Shown here one piece after another: positions 9,959 through 20,283 of a DNA stretch of 64,000 nucleotides. The stretch is from Symbiodinium natans. Taxonomy: Eukaryota > Sar > Dinophyceae > Suessiales > Symbiodiniaceae. Each line of letters opens with the position of its first letter. Within the stretch, counting starts at the first letter, position 1. The notes beneath the pieces were generated by a model, which saw only the letters and a list, made by a program, of their open reading frames with translations, was not told where the DNA came from and did not search any database. The DNA is taken from positions 124,001 to 188,000 of the forward strand of contig CAJNDS010000052.1 in the NCBI GenBank assembly GCA_905221605.1, read 5' to 3'. Position numbers and translations under genes: made by a program.

Positions 9959-10456
9959 TCACTCCAAATCAATCACAGAATCGGAATGCTTCAATGCACG
10001 ATCAAAGACTTGGCTCGCACTGGAGGATCTCTGGCGACGCTCGGAACCTTGCCTGCCCACTGAAGACACGGGACACACCGAAGAACTGGAAGGCTCACAA
10101 TCGGTGGCACGCAACAATGAACGAAGGTCGGCGTTGGCTGCTTCAAGATCCCTCTCAAACAACGAACTCTCTTCTTCTGGATGCAAAGATGCAAGCTGCA
10201 CACTCTCGGGCACACAGCTGTCGGATACTTCCTCAGCCCCGAAAACAATGAAAGCCTCTCTGAGATCTCCCTGGCTCAAGCACTTAAGTCCAAACTGCCA
10301 CACCTCAGGCACGGAGTGCAGTTGCTCAAGACGCTGCTCGAACGCTTCCTGATACCTGTAAAGGATCTTACCCCACGAAACCTGTGACCTGTTCTCTGGC
10401 TTGGGCCTCCGGATCAGTTGCTCCACGTAGAAGCTGTGCAGCCTCTCCCGTTTTGC
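9959..10456 (-). CDS. Leader open frame upstream of gag, without an ATG
   Basis: A frame of about 165 codons runs from just after a TGA at 10457-10459 to a TGA at 9959-9961, 28 nt before the gag ATG. The composition looks protein-like (LYRYQEAFEQRLEQL, then Glu/Ser-rich and Arg/Ser-rich parts), but it contains no Met codon after the upstream stop. It could be translated from a non-AUG codon, be a former N-terminal Gag extension in another phase, or be chance. No family is recognised. Confidence 0.35.
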   Translation of the reverse strand, partial: AKRERLHSFYVEQLIRRPKPENRSQVSWGKILYRYQEAFEQRLEQLHSVPEVWQFGLKCLSQGDLREAFIVFGAEEVSDSCVPESVQLASLHPEEESSLFERDLEAANADLRSLLRATDCEPSSSSVCPVSSVGRQGSERRQRSSSASQVFDRALKHSDSVIDLE

Positions 10457-10609
10457 TCAAGCACACAATGGCTCGTCCGGTCGGCCCCGGGAACTGCAAG
10501 CTACGGGTCCCTGAATCCTAAACCAACAGGACAACGTCAAGAGGCTCCACACGAACTTCGCCTTGCAAAGAACGAGAACCCCCGTGTCTCGAAGCTTGGG
10601 TCAGCCCAA

Positions 10610-10621
10610 GCTCCGCTACCA
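10610..10621 (-). other. Primer-binding site of the copia element
   Basis: In element sense TGGTAGCGGAGC follows the 5' LTR with no gap. It resembles the TGGTATCAGAGC primer site (initiator Met tRNA 3' end) of many copia elements but differs at several positions, so the priming tRNA is not certain. Confidence 0.75.
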
Positions 10622-10755
10622 TGAAAATGTTTTGAACTCTCAAAGACGCCTGCAGATGCAACTCGATCTCAAAGTGAAACATGTGAGTGCATGAAATACT
10701 GCAAAGCAAATCACATGATAAAATGGGGACTTTCGATACGGCAAAATGTTCAACA
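10622..10755 (-). repeat. 5' LTR of the copia element
   Basis: This copy is identical to 2373-2506 and should carry the promoter of the element, since the minus-strand transcript starts here. No obvious TATA box is seen. Confidence 0.93.
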
Positions 10756-10760
10756 TGGAG
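10756..10760. repeat. Target-site duplication of the copia element (right)
   Basis: TGGAG matches 2368-2372. Confidence 0.85.
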
Positions 10761-13700
10761 TCAATGCCGACTCCTGGGGTCAATACTGACTCCTTCCTCC
10801 TCTCCGTCCCTCGGCTAAGGCTTCAGCCGCAAGCCGAACAACAAAAAGGATGGGAGGGCGGGAGAACGAGAGGACCAATCAACACGGACGACTCAGCAAC
10901 ACAAAAGGAAAGCACGCAAGCCAAGCGTATCAACCAAGGACGCCAAACGCACCAAGTCAGGCAAAACAGGAGCCCGCCAGGGCCAATCGCCATCAGTAAG
11001 AGGCGTCACCTCTCTCATAACTGGCAACGTGCAATAAACAACCGAAGAAACTCCAACACGCCCATAATGTAGACAAGACAACCGACCAAGCAAACGGGGC
11101 AAGGCAAAACCAACTGGTGTAGCAATTACACGTTGCTGTTGGCAAAGGTGCAGCAGCAGAAGCCAACACTTCAATTTGCAGCACTAAAACTTCAAGAAGA
11201 CGCACATGTCACCCGACAGTGACCAAAGCGATTATGCATGCTAAAGAACACAGCGCAAATGTATACCGAGGCAATCAATCAAGCAAGCATGTAAGCAATA
11301 CCAACTTCCAGCTTCAACTGCTCAAGCCAGTTTTTTTGGCACCATCACCTTCGTCAAGGCGCTATACAGCACACCGCTTCTGCAAGAAACACGCACAATG
11401 TAAACAGGACGTGCAACGACAACAGCAACGCGCGCAACCAACTCAACTCTCAATAGTCAAGCGACAATCACATCTTGCAAGTGGAGCTCAATCTGACTTG
11501 CAAGACTAGAGAAACACGCTCCTCCAATGATCTTGCCGAGAGACCAAAACAAGCAACCAAAACTCGACGCACCAAAAGCAACTGCTACAAGTATGCAATC
11601 AGCACAAACGCTCCACAGGCGGACTGAATGAACAATCCGGCCTGCTAAGCAATGGGAACAGGCTCCCACCTTGAGTCTGCCAATCACTTCAAAAACTAAA
11701 ACCACCGCGCACATCATCAAGTCAGCAAGCAGCGTCACACCTAAGCAGTCACTCAGACAAACTCTCAAATCTGCCATAGAATGCGCAAGTTTCCAAACCA
11801 AAACAATTGAGGATCAAAAGGTCCAATCATGAGTCGTAGGAGTTGTAGGCACAACTGTTTTCCAACCAATGTAGCAACGACAACGCGGCACAAAGCAACC
11901 AAAACCAGGCAACCAAAACGCACAATACTTGTCATCACCATGAGCCAAGAATCAACAGCGACTCAACCTGAGCCACCTTGACCCGAATCTCCAATAACAA
12001 GCAGACGCTCGTAACAAAATCAGACTCACAAGCAAGCATACGCTCACCACCAGACTCTTCAATGTATTGCAGCGCAGGCACCAAGCAATGAACTGTCTCA
12101 ACTCACGGCTCCAACTAGCCAACCCGAGCAAGCAAGCCAGCAAGCACGCACTCTTCCAACAATCCACAGATGAAACGCACAACGGCTGACCAACGCCTTG
12201 AAGAGACAATGTCACGCTTCCGTCCCTTGCTGTGCAATCAGCACATCTGAGAAAATCAATCACAGCCAAGTACACAAAACTCTAGTACTTGAGCACACCC
12301 GCCAAGGGCTTCTGTACGACAAAACCATTTTCAATCGACCGATTTTTGGTTTTCGGCGTGTTTTGGGGTTTAGGATCCACGGAAAGGAGCAAACCCATCC
12401 AACTGCCAACTTGGGACTAGCAATAAGGCCAGCTTCAAGCGGCGACATCGACCTGGCTGCAATCGAGCACGACAGACAACAAAGCCAACAACCACAACGA
12501 CGAAGTCAGGCAAGGAATCAATCAGCTCACTCCTTCAAGCACAACTGCCATGCGCATTAGCAATCCTGCAGAATGAGATATTCCTCTGATCAATTTCAAG
12601 ACAACATTCATACGCGCCTTTCAATGAATACTGTCCCGAGCGAACGGAACACGAAAATAATAAAGGCATGCACTTCTCTCAAATTCAAGGGAACGACCAA
12701 GGACCATCACAAGTATGCAATCCAAGCAGACAAGCACACGCAGATCCATCAATCACGCTTGAAGCAAGACAAGCGAACGTTTCCAATGCTCTGATCTGCG
12801 CCGACCATGTCTGAGCCACCGAGAAACAAGCAGTCATCAATCCAACAGGCTCTGGCAAAAGGCGAACCACATCAACCAACCGAGCACAAGCCAATTACGC
12901 AGCTCGTGCCTCAGCGCACTCCTTGCTGTGCAATCAAGGTACAAAGACAACCATGCTCACACATGCTCAAGCAAGGGCAACAGCGAAGTCCAATGCTTCA
13001 CGCAAGTAAGATTCGACACAAGCAAAAAAAAACTCTCAAACAACTTGCCCAATCCGAGCTTCACTGGCGATATTACAAGGTCGCAGCCCAATCCGCCCAT
13101 CGGAAGCTTTCGCATATCAATGGCTAAGCTGTCCGAGCAGCTAGCGCTTTGTCAACCGGGCAGCGAGTCCGAGATGACGAAAGACAACAATGATAGAGGC
13201 TCAACTATACACGCCGGTTTGGGGCCAATTGTTTCAAGTAAGCAGCAAGTACTTCAACCATCAATCCCAACTACAAAATTGTCACAATGCACGCTTCTCA
13301 AAAAGCACAAGTCCGACACTCGCGAATCAAGCACAAGCAATACGACAGTGGACACCTGCAATGCCTTTCAAATTCTCACGCCAGCACTCCCAAGCGCTAA
13401 ACAATGTTTAAGGCTTTCGATAGCGGTGAGCGCTCACAATAGTCAAGCGTGAGACAGGGTCTCAAAATGTTCGGCCGAAGGAACTGCACACAGTTCCAAC
13501 CAACGTAGCTACAATGCTGTTTTAGCAATACGCCTACTAGGTCGTGGTCGACGGCCCGACGTGTTCGGGAATGCAAGCTACAGCTGGGCTGAATTCAATG
13601 GTCAACCTTGTCCATCCAATCTGTCCGGCCTCTCTTGGCCAATCACCTTCAGATCATTCCTTTTCAAGCGCACTTCTCTGGACATCTCCTTTTCAGCACC

Positions 13701-14360
13701 TTTTTATCCAATACACAACTCCTTCACATACCCTCAACGGTTCTTCAGTCAACTCTCTCAACTTCAATCAAGCAATCGACCAATCCTTCTTCAACAACAC
13801 CTTGGTGCTCCTTAGTCACGCAGATACACGCAACGCTTCTGTGCTTTGATCCACAACAATCATGTCTGTTTCATCTGTTCTACCTTCTTTCCTGAGTAGT
13901 CTTGCGCGTCTGTGCAGTACGGATAGCTTTGGCGTAAGGTATCTGCACTGTGTCGCAAGTGCGAATTCGCTTTTACCATACCTTTCAACTTTGCGGTGCA
14001 TGTGAAGATAGAAGCATATTTTTGCCGCAGTCTGACAGCAATGTTTGCCTTTTGAACGTTGTGCATGATTCTCGAGTGGCCCAAACTGCACTTGTTAGGC
14101 CTCCGGCCAAGAGCGCAAAATGTGGCTTGTGCTAATTTTGCCGTTGTGGACGGGGAAGGTGGGTGTTTGTGAGTTTGTGCGCTTCTCTTTGGTTAGTGAG
14201 AGCAAGAACGCCAGAAGTGCTTTGCGCATTGCGTTGACCTTTGTCTGCGAGCAAGAGCGAGAACGCAGCACAGGTCGTATCAACTCTTTGCAACAGTGGA
14301 GTGCGCTTAGCACAAGTGCCACGTCTTCCAGCTAGCCTTGCCACCAGGTGCCCGCACATG
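10761..14360. other. Non-coding, strand-skewed DNA between the copia element and the second LTR
   Basis: No gene is recognised. Up to about 13800 the plus strand is strongly A+C rich; for example, bases 11401-11460 contain 24 A, 19 C, 10 G and 7 T. After that the composition turns T/G rich. Open frames are under about 175 codons, overlapping, and lack known motifs. It may be the internal region of a non-autonomous LTR element whose 5' LTR is at 14802-15101, but no coding remnant supports this. Confidence 0.55.
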
Positions 14361-14700
14361 CACAGTTTTTCTGGGGACTGGAACCCTCAATCATTTCTTT
14401 CTTTCCTCTTTCTTTCTTCAATCTTTCCTTTTCGTCTAAGGCTGGGACAAAAGCTCTAAACCCAATGGCTCTTCTCGGCCACCTTTCACTTTCTTTGGCT
14501 TTCTTTCGCCTTCCTTTGTTTCAATACCTTTTACCTTTCCTAATCCTTTTCCTTTCCTTTTTCGTTGGGGACTTGAACCTCCAATCTTTTCAGTGGGGAC
14601 TGGAACCTCCAGTTCCTCGCAATTCCTTTTCTCTGTGGGGACTGAAACCTCCACTTCCTTTGTCCATTCTTTTCTTTCAATCTACTTCTCCTCTTGTCAC
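14361..14700. repeat. Pyrimidine-rich tract with four copies of a GGGGACT-GAACC motif
   Basis: The plus strand is a CTTT/CCTT-rich tract in which TGGGGACTGGAACC-like words recur at about 14368, 14566, 14594 and 14636, each followed by C/T-rich DNA. On the minus strand this reads as GGAGGTTCCAGTCCCC separated by A/G runs and could encode repeated WRFQSP-like peptides, but no intact reading frame extends far. It lies in the leader position of the second LTR element. Confidence 0.5.
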
Positions 14701-14789
14701 AAGACAATCTACCAGGCAGCGACAACGAACTTTGTACAATCCTACCTTACTGAGCTAGTCCACGAGCAGGCCCCAGCTCTTCAGCCGAA

Positions 14790-14801
14790 GCTCCGCTACC
14801 A
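14790..14801 (-). other. Second primer-binding-site sequence
   Basis: In minus sense TGGTAGCGGAGC is identical to the primer site of the copia element at 10610-10621 and follows directly on a CA-ending sequence. This marks the boundary of a different LTR. Confidence 0.6.
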
Positions 14802-15101
14802 TGAAATTTTCAAAGGTCACTTTCTGTACAATATTAAACTGTATGTAAACTACCAAACACATGACTGTTCAATCAATGTTGACCACACCACAATACAAGC
14901 ATACAACTGTCAGATGCAATCTCTCGCTCAGCAATCTTTTGTGTCACTTGGGCTGAGCCAATCTTTAGGCACTTGAGCCAGTCTTAAGCCAAAGCATCAT
15001 GGACATGGCAATGTCCACACGCCAATGTTCTCTGTCAGTGTTGCATGTTGTTCATGCAATGGACAATGTGCATGTGCAGGAAGTAAAGCTCAATCCTAAC
15101 A
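14802..15101 (-). repeat. Probable 5' LTR of a second, older copia-type element
   Basis: In minus sense this 300-bp stretch starts TGTTAGGATTGAG and ends AATTTCA immediately before a primer-binding site. That gives the expected TG...CA ends and no gap to the primer site. It is unrelated in sequence to the 134-bp LTR of the intact element apart from the terminal bases. No second copy is visible in the window, so the 3' LTR is either lost or beyond the left edge. Confidence 0.5.
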
Positions 15102-15300
15102 TTTAAGCCCCCCTTTAAGCTCCCTTTTAAGCCCCCCTTTAAGCCCCCTTTAAACCCCCCTTTGGAGCCCCCCTTTAAGCCCCCTTTAAAAAGCCCCCTT
15201 AGAGCCCCCTTTAAGGCCCCCGTGTTAAGGGGCTTAAAGCCCCCCCTTGAAGAGCCCCTTAAAGCCCCCCCTAAAGCCCCCCTGAAAAGCCGCAGCCAAG
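15102..15300. repeat. Low-complexity CCCCTTTAAGC repeat
   Basis: Irregular runs of CCCC/CCCTTTAAG(C) units fill this stretch. The same word family reappears at 15808-15830 and 16376-16470 around the minisatellite. Confidence 0.8.
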
Positions 15301-15830
15301 CTCCCCCTCTGTGGAGGGTTTAAGCAGCAGTTTAAGAGGCCTAATACTTGCTGGGCCTTTGGGCAGCAATTTAAGAGGCGTAATACTTGCTGGGCTTCAC
15401 GGTTCCAGCACGAAAGATCAGAAGAGACCCTGCCACCACAAAGTTTCAGCCCTGCAAGGTGAATGGTCCCCCCAACGCCAAGCTAAATACAGTCGGCCTT
15501 AGTCCAGAAGGGCTTCTGCATGAGAACTCTGTACCTGCCCCCAGGGAAAGGCGCAACGCAAGGCTGTGGGTGTTTACGTCGGGACTTAGTTGAGCTCAGG
15601 CACGCCATGGAGGCAAACTGCAGAGTTCAAGTCGAAATCTTGGAACATTCCGAACTTGAAGCATCTAAAGTTCTAAAGCTCAAGCTCAACGATGTTCTTT
15701 TTGGAAACCACTACAGCAGCTTGCCGTCAGAGCAGCTTTTTCAACTAGTTGTAAGAGACCCACTCTCTGCAACCACAAAAAACAAAAGGAAGCGAGCGGG
15801 GTGGAATTGCCCTTAAGCTCCCCTTTAAAA
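15301..15830. other. Intergenic stretch with a ~40-bp tandem duplication
   Basis: TTAAGAGGC-TAATACTTGC recurs with a spacing of about 40 bp (near 15329 and 15371). A 98-codon plus-strand frame (15520-15816) contains a Leu/Val-rich stretch, but no family is recognised and I do not call it a gene. Confidence 0.5.
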
Positions 15831-16345
15831 AGAGTCTCACTTCTCTGGTTTCGAAGAATGAAATCCAAATACATTCCCTTCTTTCTCGTCGTAAAGGGAA
15901 ATGAATGTTTAGAGTCTTACTTCTCTGGTTTCGAACAATGAAATCCAAAACAAGTACAAAAAATATAGAAAGATTCGAGGGTGGTGGAACTTAGAATACA
16001 TTCCCTTCTTTCTCTTTGTAAAGGGAATGTATGTTTAGAATCTCACTTCTCTGGCTTCGAATAATGAAATCCAAAAACAAATACAAAAAATATAACAAGA
16101 TTCGAGGGGGTGGAATTTAGAATACATTCCCTTCTTTCTCTTCGTAAAGGGAATGTATGTTTAGAGTCTTACTTCCCTGGTTTCGAAAAATGAAATCCAA
16201 AAAAATACAAAATTATAACAAGATTCGAGTGGGGCGGAAGTTAGAATAAATTCCCTTCTCTTCCTTTGTCTCACTTCTCTAATTTCGAAGAACGAAATCC
16301 AAAACAAAACAAGATTCAAGGGGGGTGGAGTTTAGAATAAATCCT
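15831..16345. repeat. Minisatellite, ~122-125-bp units with an internal stem-loop
   Basis: About four diverging units each carry ACTTCTCTGGTTTCGAA, AATGAAATCCAAAA, an A-rich run, AGATTCGAGGG and an inverted repeat ACATTCCCTT/AAGGGAATGT with a C/T-rich loop. Unit starts lie near 15911, 16036 and 16163, with partial copies before and after. It is not coding. Confidence 0.8.
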
Positions 16346-16672
16346 TCTCTCTTATCTTTAAGATAAATTAATGTTTAAAGCCCCCTTAAGCCTTCAAGCT
16401 CCGCCTTTTAAGTCCCCTTTAAGTCCCTTCAGCTTCTCCAAAGCGCCTCTTTGCCCCTCCCCTTAAGCCTTCTTTGAGCAAAGGTGATGGATCCATCAAG
16501 CGTAAAAGAAACAAGAATTCCCCAGCCTATTCGCGGGGTGCAAGACATGCAAAACCAAACTGCGATGCCTTACCAACAGACAAATTCCGTATCAAAACAA
16601 CAAAACCTTTGGTTCCAAAGGAAACTGGTGAGAGTTTCTGCGTTTTTCCGATGAAACCAAAGCTGGTAGAGT
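16346..16672. other. Transition from low-complexity DNA to the tandem array
   Basis: The C/T-run repeat ends near 16470. From there to the array start there is about 200 bp of single-copy DNA without a recognised gene. A plus-strand open frame begins at 16474 but merely runs into the array. Confidence 0.5.
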
Positions 16673-16886
16673 ACAGGGGAGGCCCACACACGCGAAGCCA
16701 GAATTGCCTAGATTTTTCGACCCCAGATTTGGAGTCGCGTAAACTGGCAAACATGTGTACAGTACAGGAACGACTTGGTCTCCTAGGACTTGCTGAAAAT
16801 CAAGCCCCAAAAAACAATCTCGAAACCAAACAAGTTGGCCTGATGTGGCCTCAAACCCACACGGTCTTGCTTTGTTGCGACACGTT

Positions 16887-17043
16887 TGTGGCCTGTTGTG
16901 GCCTGACGTGGCCTGAAAACCACACGTTTGTGGCCTGTTGTGGCCTGACGTGGCCTCAAAAACACACGTTTGTGGCCTGTTGTGGCCTGATGTGGCCTCA
17001 AAAACACACGTTTGTGGCCTGTTGTGGCCTTGTTGTGGCCTCA
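16887..17043 (+). repeat. ~42-bp GTGGCC-rich direct repeats within the unit
   Basis: About four copies of a block containing GTTTGTGGCCTGTTGTGGCC followed by TGACGTGGCCT and AAAACACAC. The same block is in every unit, e.g. 18785-18945 and, inverted, 37815-37980. Some right-array units have lost one copy (near 39760, 48145 and 50520), as expected for slippage or unequal exchange. Confidence 0.85.
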
Positions 17044-17047
17044 CGGC

Positions 17048-17069
17048 GCATTTTTCCCCGGAAAAATGC
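17048..17069 (+). repeat. Near-perfect hairpin in the array unit
   Basis: GCATTTTTCC and GGAAAAATGC flank a 2-nt spacer. The arms are perfect in the first and last left units (17048, 27992). Other units have GTATTTTTCC and so one mismatch. It follows the 42-bp repeats directly. Confidence 0.75.
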
Positions 17070-17090
17070 AATTTGTGGCCATGGGGACTC

Positions 17091-17120
17091 GGGACCCTAT
17101 AATACTATTGAAAGGGTCCC
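17091..17120 (+). repeat. GGGACCCT hairpin in the array unit
   Basis: GGGACCCT and AGGGTCCC are perfect 8-bp arms around an AT-rich 14-nt loop. The hairpin is conserved in most units. It is lost in the unit near 23283 and its loop is shortened near 50400. Confidence 0.75.
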
Positions 17121-17361
17121 CACGCACAGCAGACGTAGGGTAATGAGGCCAGATCCGAAGACCGACCAGAATTTTAATCCAGGTTTTTCCCAAGTCGCTT
17201 ATCTTCTAAACTGAACATTGTTACAAGTGTTCAAAGACGACCTATGCTCTGTTAGGCGCCGAAGAAAAGTTGGCAGACATAGAAATCACGTGGGGTCCCA
17301 TGGCTTCACCACTCCTCCGCTGCCCGTCACTGCATCACTTTCTCTCACTCCGTCGTCCTCG

Positions 17362-17375
17362 CTTCCTCACTCTTT

Positions 17376-17461
<86 letters not shown>

Positions 17462-17518
17462 CTCACTTTCATTCTCACTCTCACTCTCACTCTCGCTCTC
17501 GCTCTCACTCTCATCCTC
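17362..17518 (+). repeat. Hexanucleotide microsatellite (CACTCT/CACTTT)n in the array unit
   Basis: The tract is a mosaic of CACTCT, CACTTT and CGCTCT hexamers. Equivalent tracts lie near 19282-19430, 21190-21353, 23559-23706, 25940-26085 and 28325-28463, and inverted near 39240-39387, 41602-41760, 43520-43660, 45424-45560, 47665-47820 and 50005-50160. Copy number varies between units. Apparent Ser-His and Thr-Leu repeat proteins here are translations of this tract. Confidence 0.9.
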
Positions 17519-19285
17519 ACACACTCACAGACACTCTGTCACTCTCTCACACGCAAGCACTTGCTGCTCCAAAACATACGTCTGTTTGGCTCTGGCAAAG
17601 ACCAGGGTCGATGGTGCTATAAATTCAAAATGCTGTATAGACAGGTCTGACCCATCAACGGCGCGTTAACTGCCGCAAAAACTGAGATTGGAGACAGCAA
17701 ATATGTCCAAGCATGCGCGAATGCACTTGTGGCATCCGTTCACCAGCCCCACAACCTGACCATTGTTAGAACCCCAATGAGGGTGCTCGGCAACAGCTGA
17801 TTCGCTAGGAGCACAAGCCGTTCCTGTACAGTAGGTATCCTCGCTGTTCAAAGCCCAAGCCTGCCAAAAGCTTTCATTCTGCAATGTCCAGCAGACGACT
17901 CTGCGCAACAGCAGAAAACGTTGAGCCACGTTGGTCAACTTCCCGAGCTTGAAGGGCGCCTCCTATCCACAGAAAACACCGACAAAGACCTGCAGCTCAA
18001 CTGGCAAACCAGCAGAATTGCCAGGACGAAGCCCAAGTTCCGGGGAAGTCGGGCGACCCCGCTTTCAGGGCCGCAAAACACAAGCAATTCTGGCTTCGCG
18101 AGGACGGGCCTCCACAGTTGCAGTTCTGCCTCACTGCAGCATTACAAAGACGAGTGTGCAGCTGCTTCGGACAAGCCCCCGTGCGCTCAGCGCGACGCTG
18201 CCCAAAGTGACTAGAACAAGGGCAGGTGCGCAGCCAACGAGATCCGGTTGCTTGAGCCCACAGGCTCAAATTCGGTGCCAAAAAATGGGGCCGTCTCGCG
18301 GTCCCAAAAATGGTGCCGCGAAATGGACCCAGCTCCCGCAGCACAATTTGGAACTGAATTGGGGGCGTGAAACTGCGACCCCAAAATTGGGGCCGTTTGG
18401 CGACCCCAGTTTTGGGCTCGGAGGTCGTGGTTCTCAGTAATTGATCTTTCCACGTTAAGTGCTTGTCTGTGGGCCAGAGTCGCCTGAGTGTAGCAGTCTG
18501 GAAAGCGCGGGATTGAGCCCAAAAATAGAAGAAGGCAGCTTTCTTGTGGAAGCGATCAACATGAAAGAAACGTGCACAGGGGAGGCCCACACACGCGAAG
18601 CCAGAATTGCCTAGATTTTTCGACCCCAGATTTGGAGTCGCGTAAACTGGCAAACATGTGTACAGTACAGGAACGACTTGGTCTCCTAGGACTTGCTGAA
18701 AATCAAGCCCCAAAAAACAATCTCGAAACCAAACAAGTTGGCCTGATGTGGCCTCAAACCCACACGGTCTTGCTTTGTTGCGACACGTTTGTGGCCTGTT
18801 GTGGCCTGACGTGGCCTGAAAACCACACGTTTGTGGCCTGTTGTGGCCTGACGTGGCCTCAAAAACACACGTTTGTGGCCTGTTGTGGCCTGATGTGGCC
18901 TCAAAAACACACGTTTGTGGCCTGTTGTGGCCTTGTTGTGGCCTCACGGCGTATTTTTCCCCGGAAAAATGCATTTGTGGCCATGGGGACTCGGGACCCT
19001 ATAATACTATTGAAAGGGTCCCCACGCACAGCAGACGTAGGGTAATGAGGCCAGATCCGAAGACCGACCAGAATTTTAATCCAGGTTTTTTCCCAAGTCG
19101 CTTATCTTCTAAACTGAACATTGTTACAAGTGTTCAAAGACGACCTATGCACTGTTCAAAACGCGGCGCCGAAGAAAAGTTGGCAGACATAGAAATCACG
19201 TGGGGCCCCATGGCTTCACCACTCCTCCGCTGCCCGTCACTGCATCACTTTCTCTCACTCCGTCGTCCTCGCTTCCTCACTCTTT

Positions 19286-19365
<80 letters not shown>

Positions 19366-20283
19366 CTCACTTTCATTCTCACTCTCACTCTCACTCTCGC
19401 TCTCGCTCTCGCTCTCACTATCATCCTCACACACTCACAGACACTCTGTCACTCTCTCACACGCAAGCACTTGCTGCTCCAAAACATACGTCTGTTTGGC
19501 TCTGGCAAAGACCAGGGTCGATGGTGCTATAAATTCAAAATGCTGTATAGACAGGTCTGACCCATCAACGGCGCGTTAACTGCCGCAAAAACTGAGATTG
19601 GAGACAGCGCCAAAATATGTCCAAGCATGCGCGAATGCACTTGTGGCATCCGTTCACCAGCCCCACAACCTGACCATTGTTAGAACCCCAATGAGGGTGC
19701 TCGGCAACAGCTGATTCGCTAGGAGCACAAGCCGTTCCTGTACAGTAGGTATCCTCGCTGTTCAAAGCCCAAGCCTGCCAAAAGCTTTCATTCTGCAATG
19801 TCCAGCAGACGACTCTGCGCAACAGCAGAAAACGTTGAGCCACGTTGGTCAACTTCCCGAGCTTGAAGGGCGCCTCCTATCCACAGAAAACACCGACAAA
19901 GACCTGCAGCTCAACTGGCGGACCAGCAGAATTGCCAGGACGAAGCCCAAGTTCCGGGGAAGTCGGGCGACCCCGCTTTCAGGGCCGCAAAACACAAGCA
20001 ATTCTGGCTTCGCGAGGACGGGCCTCCACAGTTGCAGTTCTGCCTCACTGCAGCATTACAAAGACGAGTGTGCAGCTGCTTCGGACAAGCCCCCGTGCGC
20101 TCAGCGCGACGCTGCCCAAAGTGACTAGAACAAGGGCAGGTGCGCAGCCAACGAGATCCGGTTGCTTGAGCCCACAGGCTCAAATTCGGTGCCAAAAAAT
20201 GGGGCCGTCTCGCGGTCCCAAAAATGGTGCCGGCGAAATGGACCCAGCTCCCGCAGCACAATTTCGAACTGAATTGGTGAAAC

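Larger units (their letters stand above)
2373..10755 (-). mobile_element. Complete Ty1/copia LTR retrotransposon (8,383 bp)
   Basis: The element is bounded by two identical 134-bp LTRs with TG...CA ends and a 5-bp target duplication. Read on the minus strand the order is 5' LTR (10622-10755), primer-binding site, leader with a non-AUG open frame, gag-pol (9930-3997), two further 3' open frames, a short purine run and the 3' LTR (2373-2506). Integrase before reverse transcriptase places it in Ty1/copia (Pseudoviridae-type), not Ty3/gypsy. LTR identity suggests recent insertion or recent homogenisation. A TAG at the end of the RNase H region and a frame change in the 3' part indicate either regulated readthrough or early decay. 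Confidence 0.95.

Noticed and set aside
9931-9972. Gag-pol start at 9972
   Set aside because: That codon is TTG directly after an in-frame TGA. The first ATG is at 9930.
16592-17071. Long minus-strand frame with repeated GHNRPQTCVFEA peptides, present in every array unit
   Set aside because: The peptides are the translation of the ~42-bp GTGGCC repeats. Overlapping frames on the other strand are equally open and copies break by repeat-length changes, so there is no sign of selection for protein.
17218-17650. Ser-His (SHSHSH) and Thr-Leu (TLTLTL) repeat proteins
   Set aside because: They are translations of the CACTCT/CACTTT microsatellite in different phases. Length varies freely between units.
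19565-19852. A 95-codon minus-strand frame of non-repetitive composition in each unit (LQNESFWQAWALNSEDTYC)
   Set aside because: It begins at TTG, not ATG. Its open state is shared by overlapping frames, and near-identity of units is explained by recent amplification. It was kept in mind as the most protein-like part of the unit but not called.
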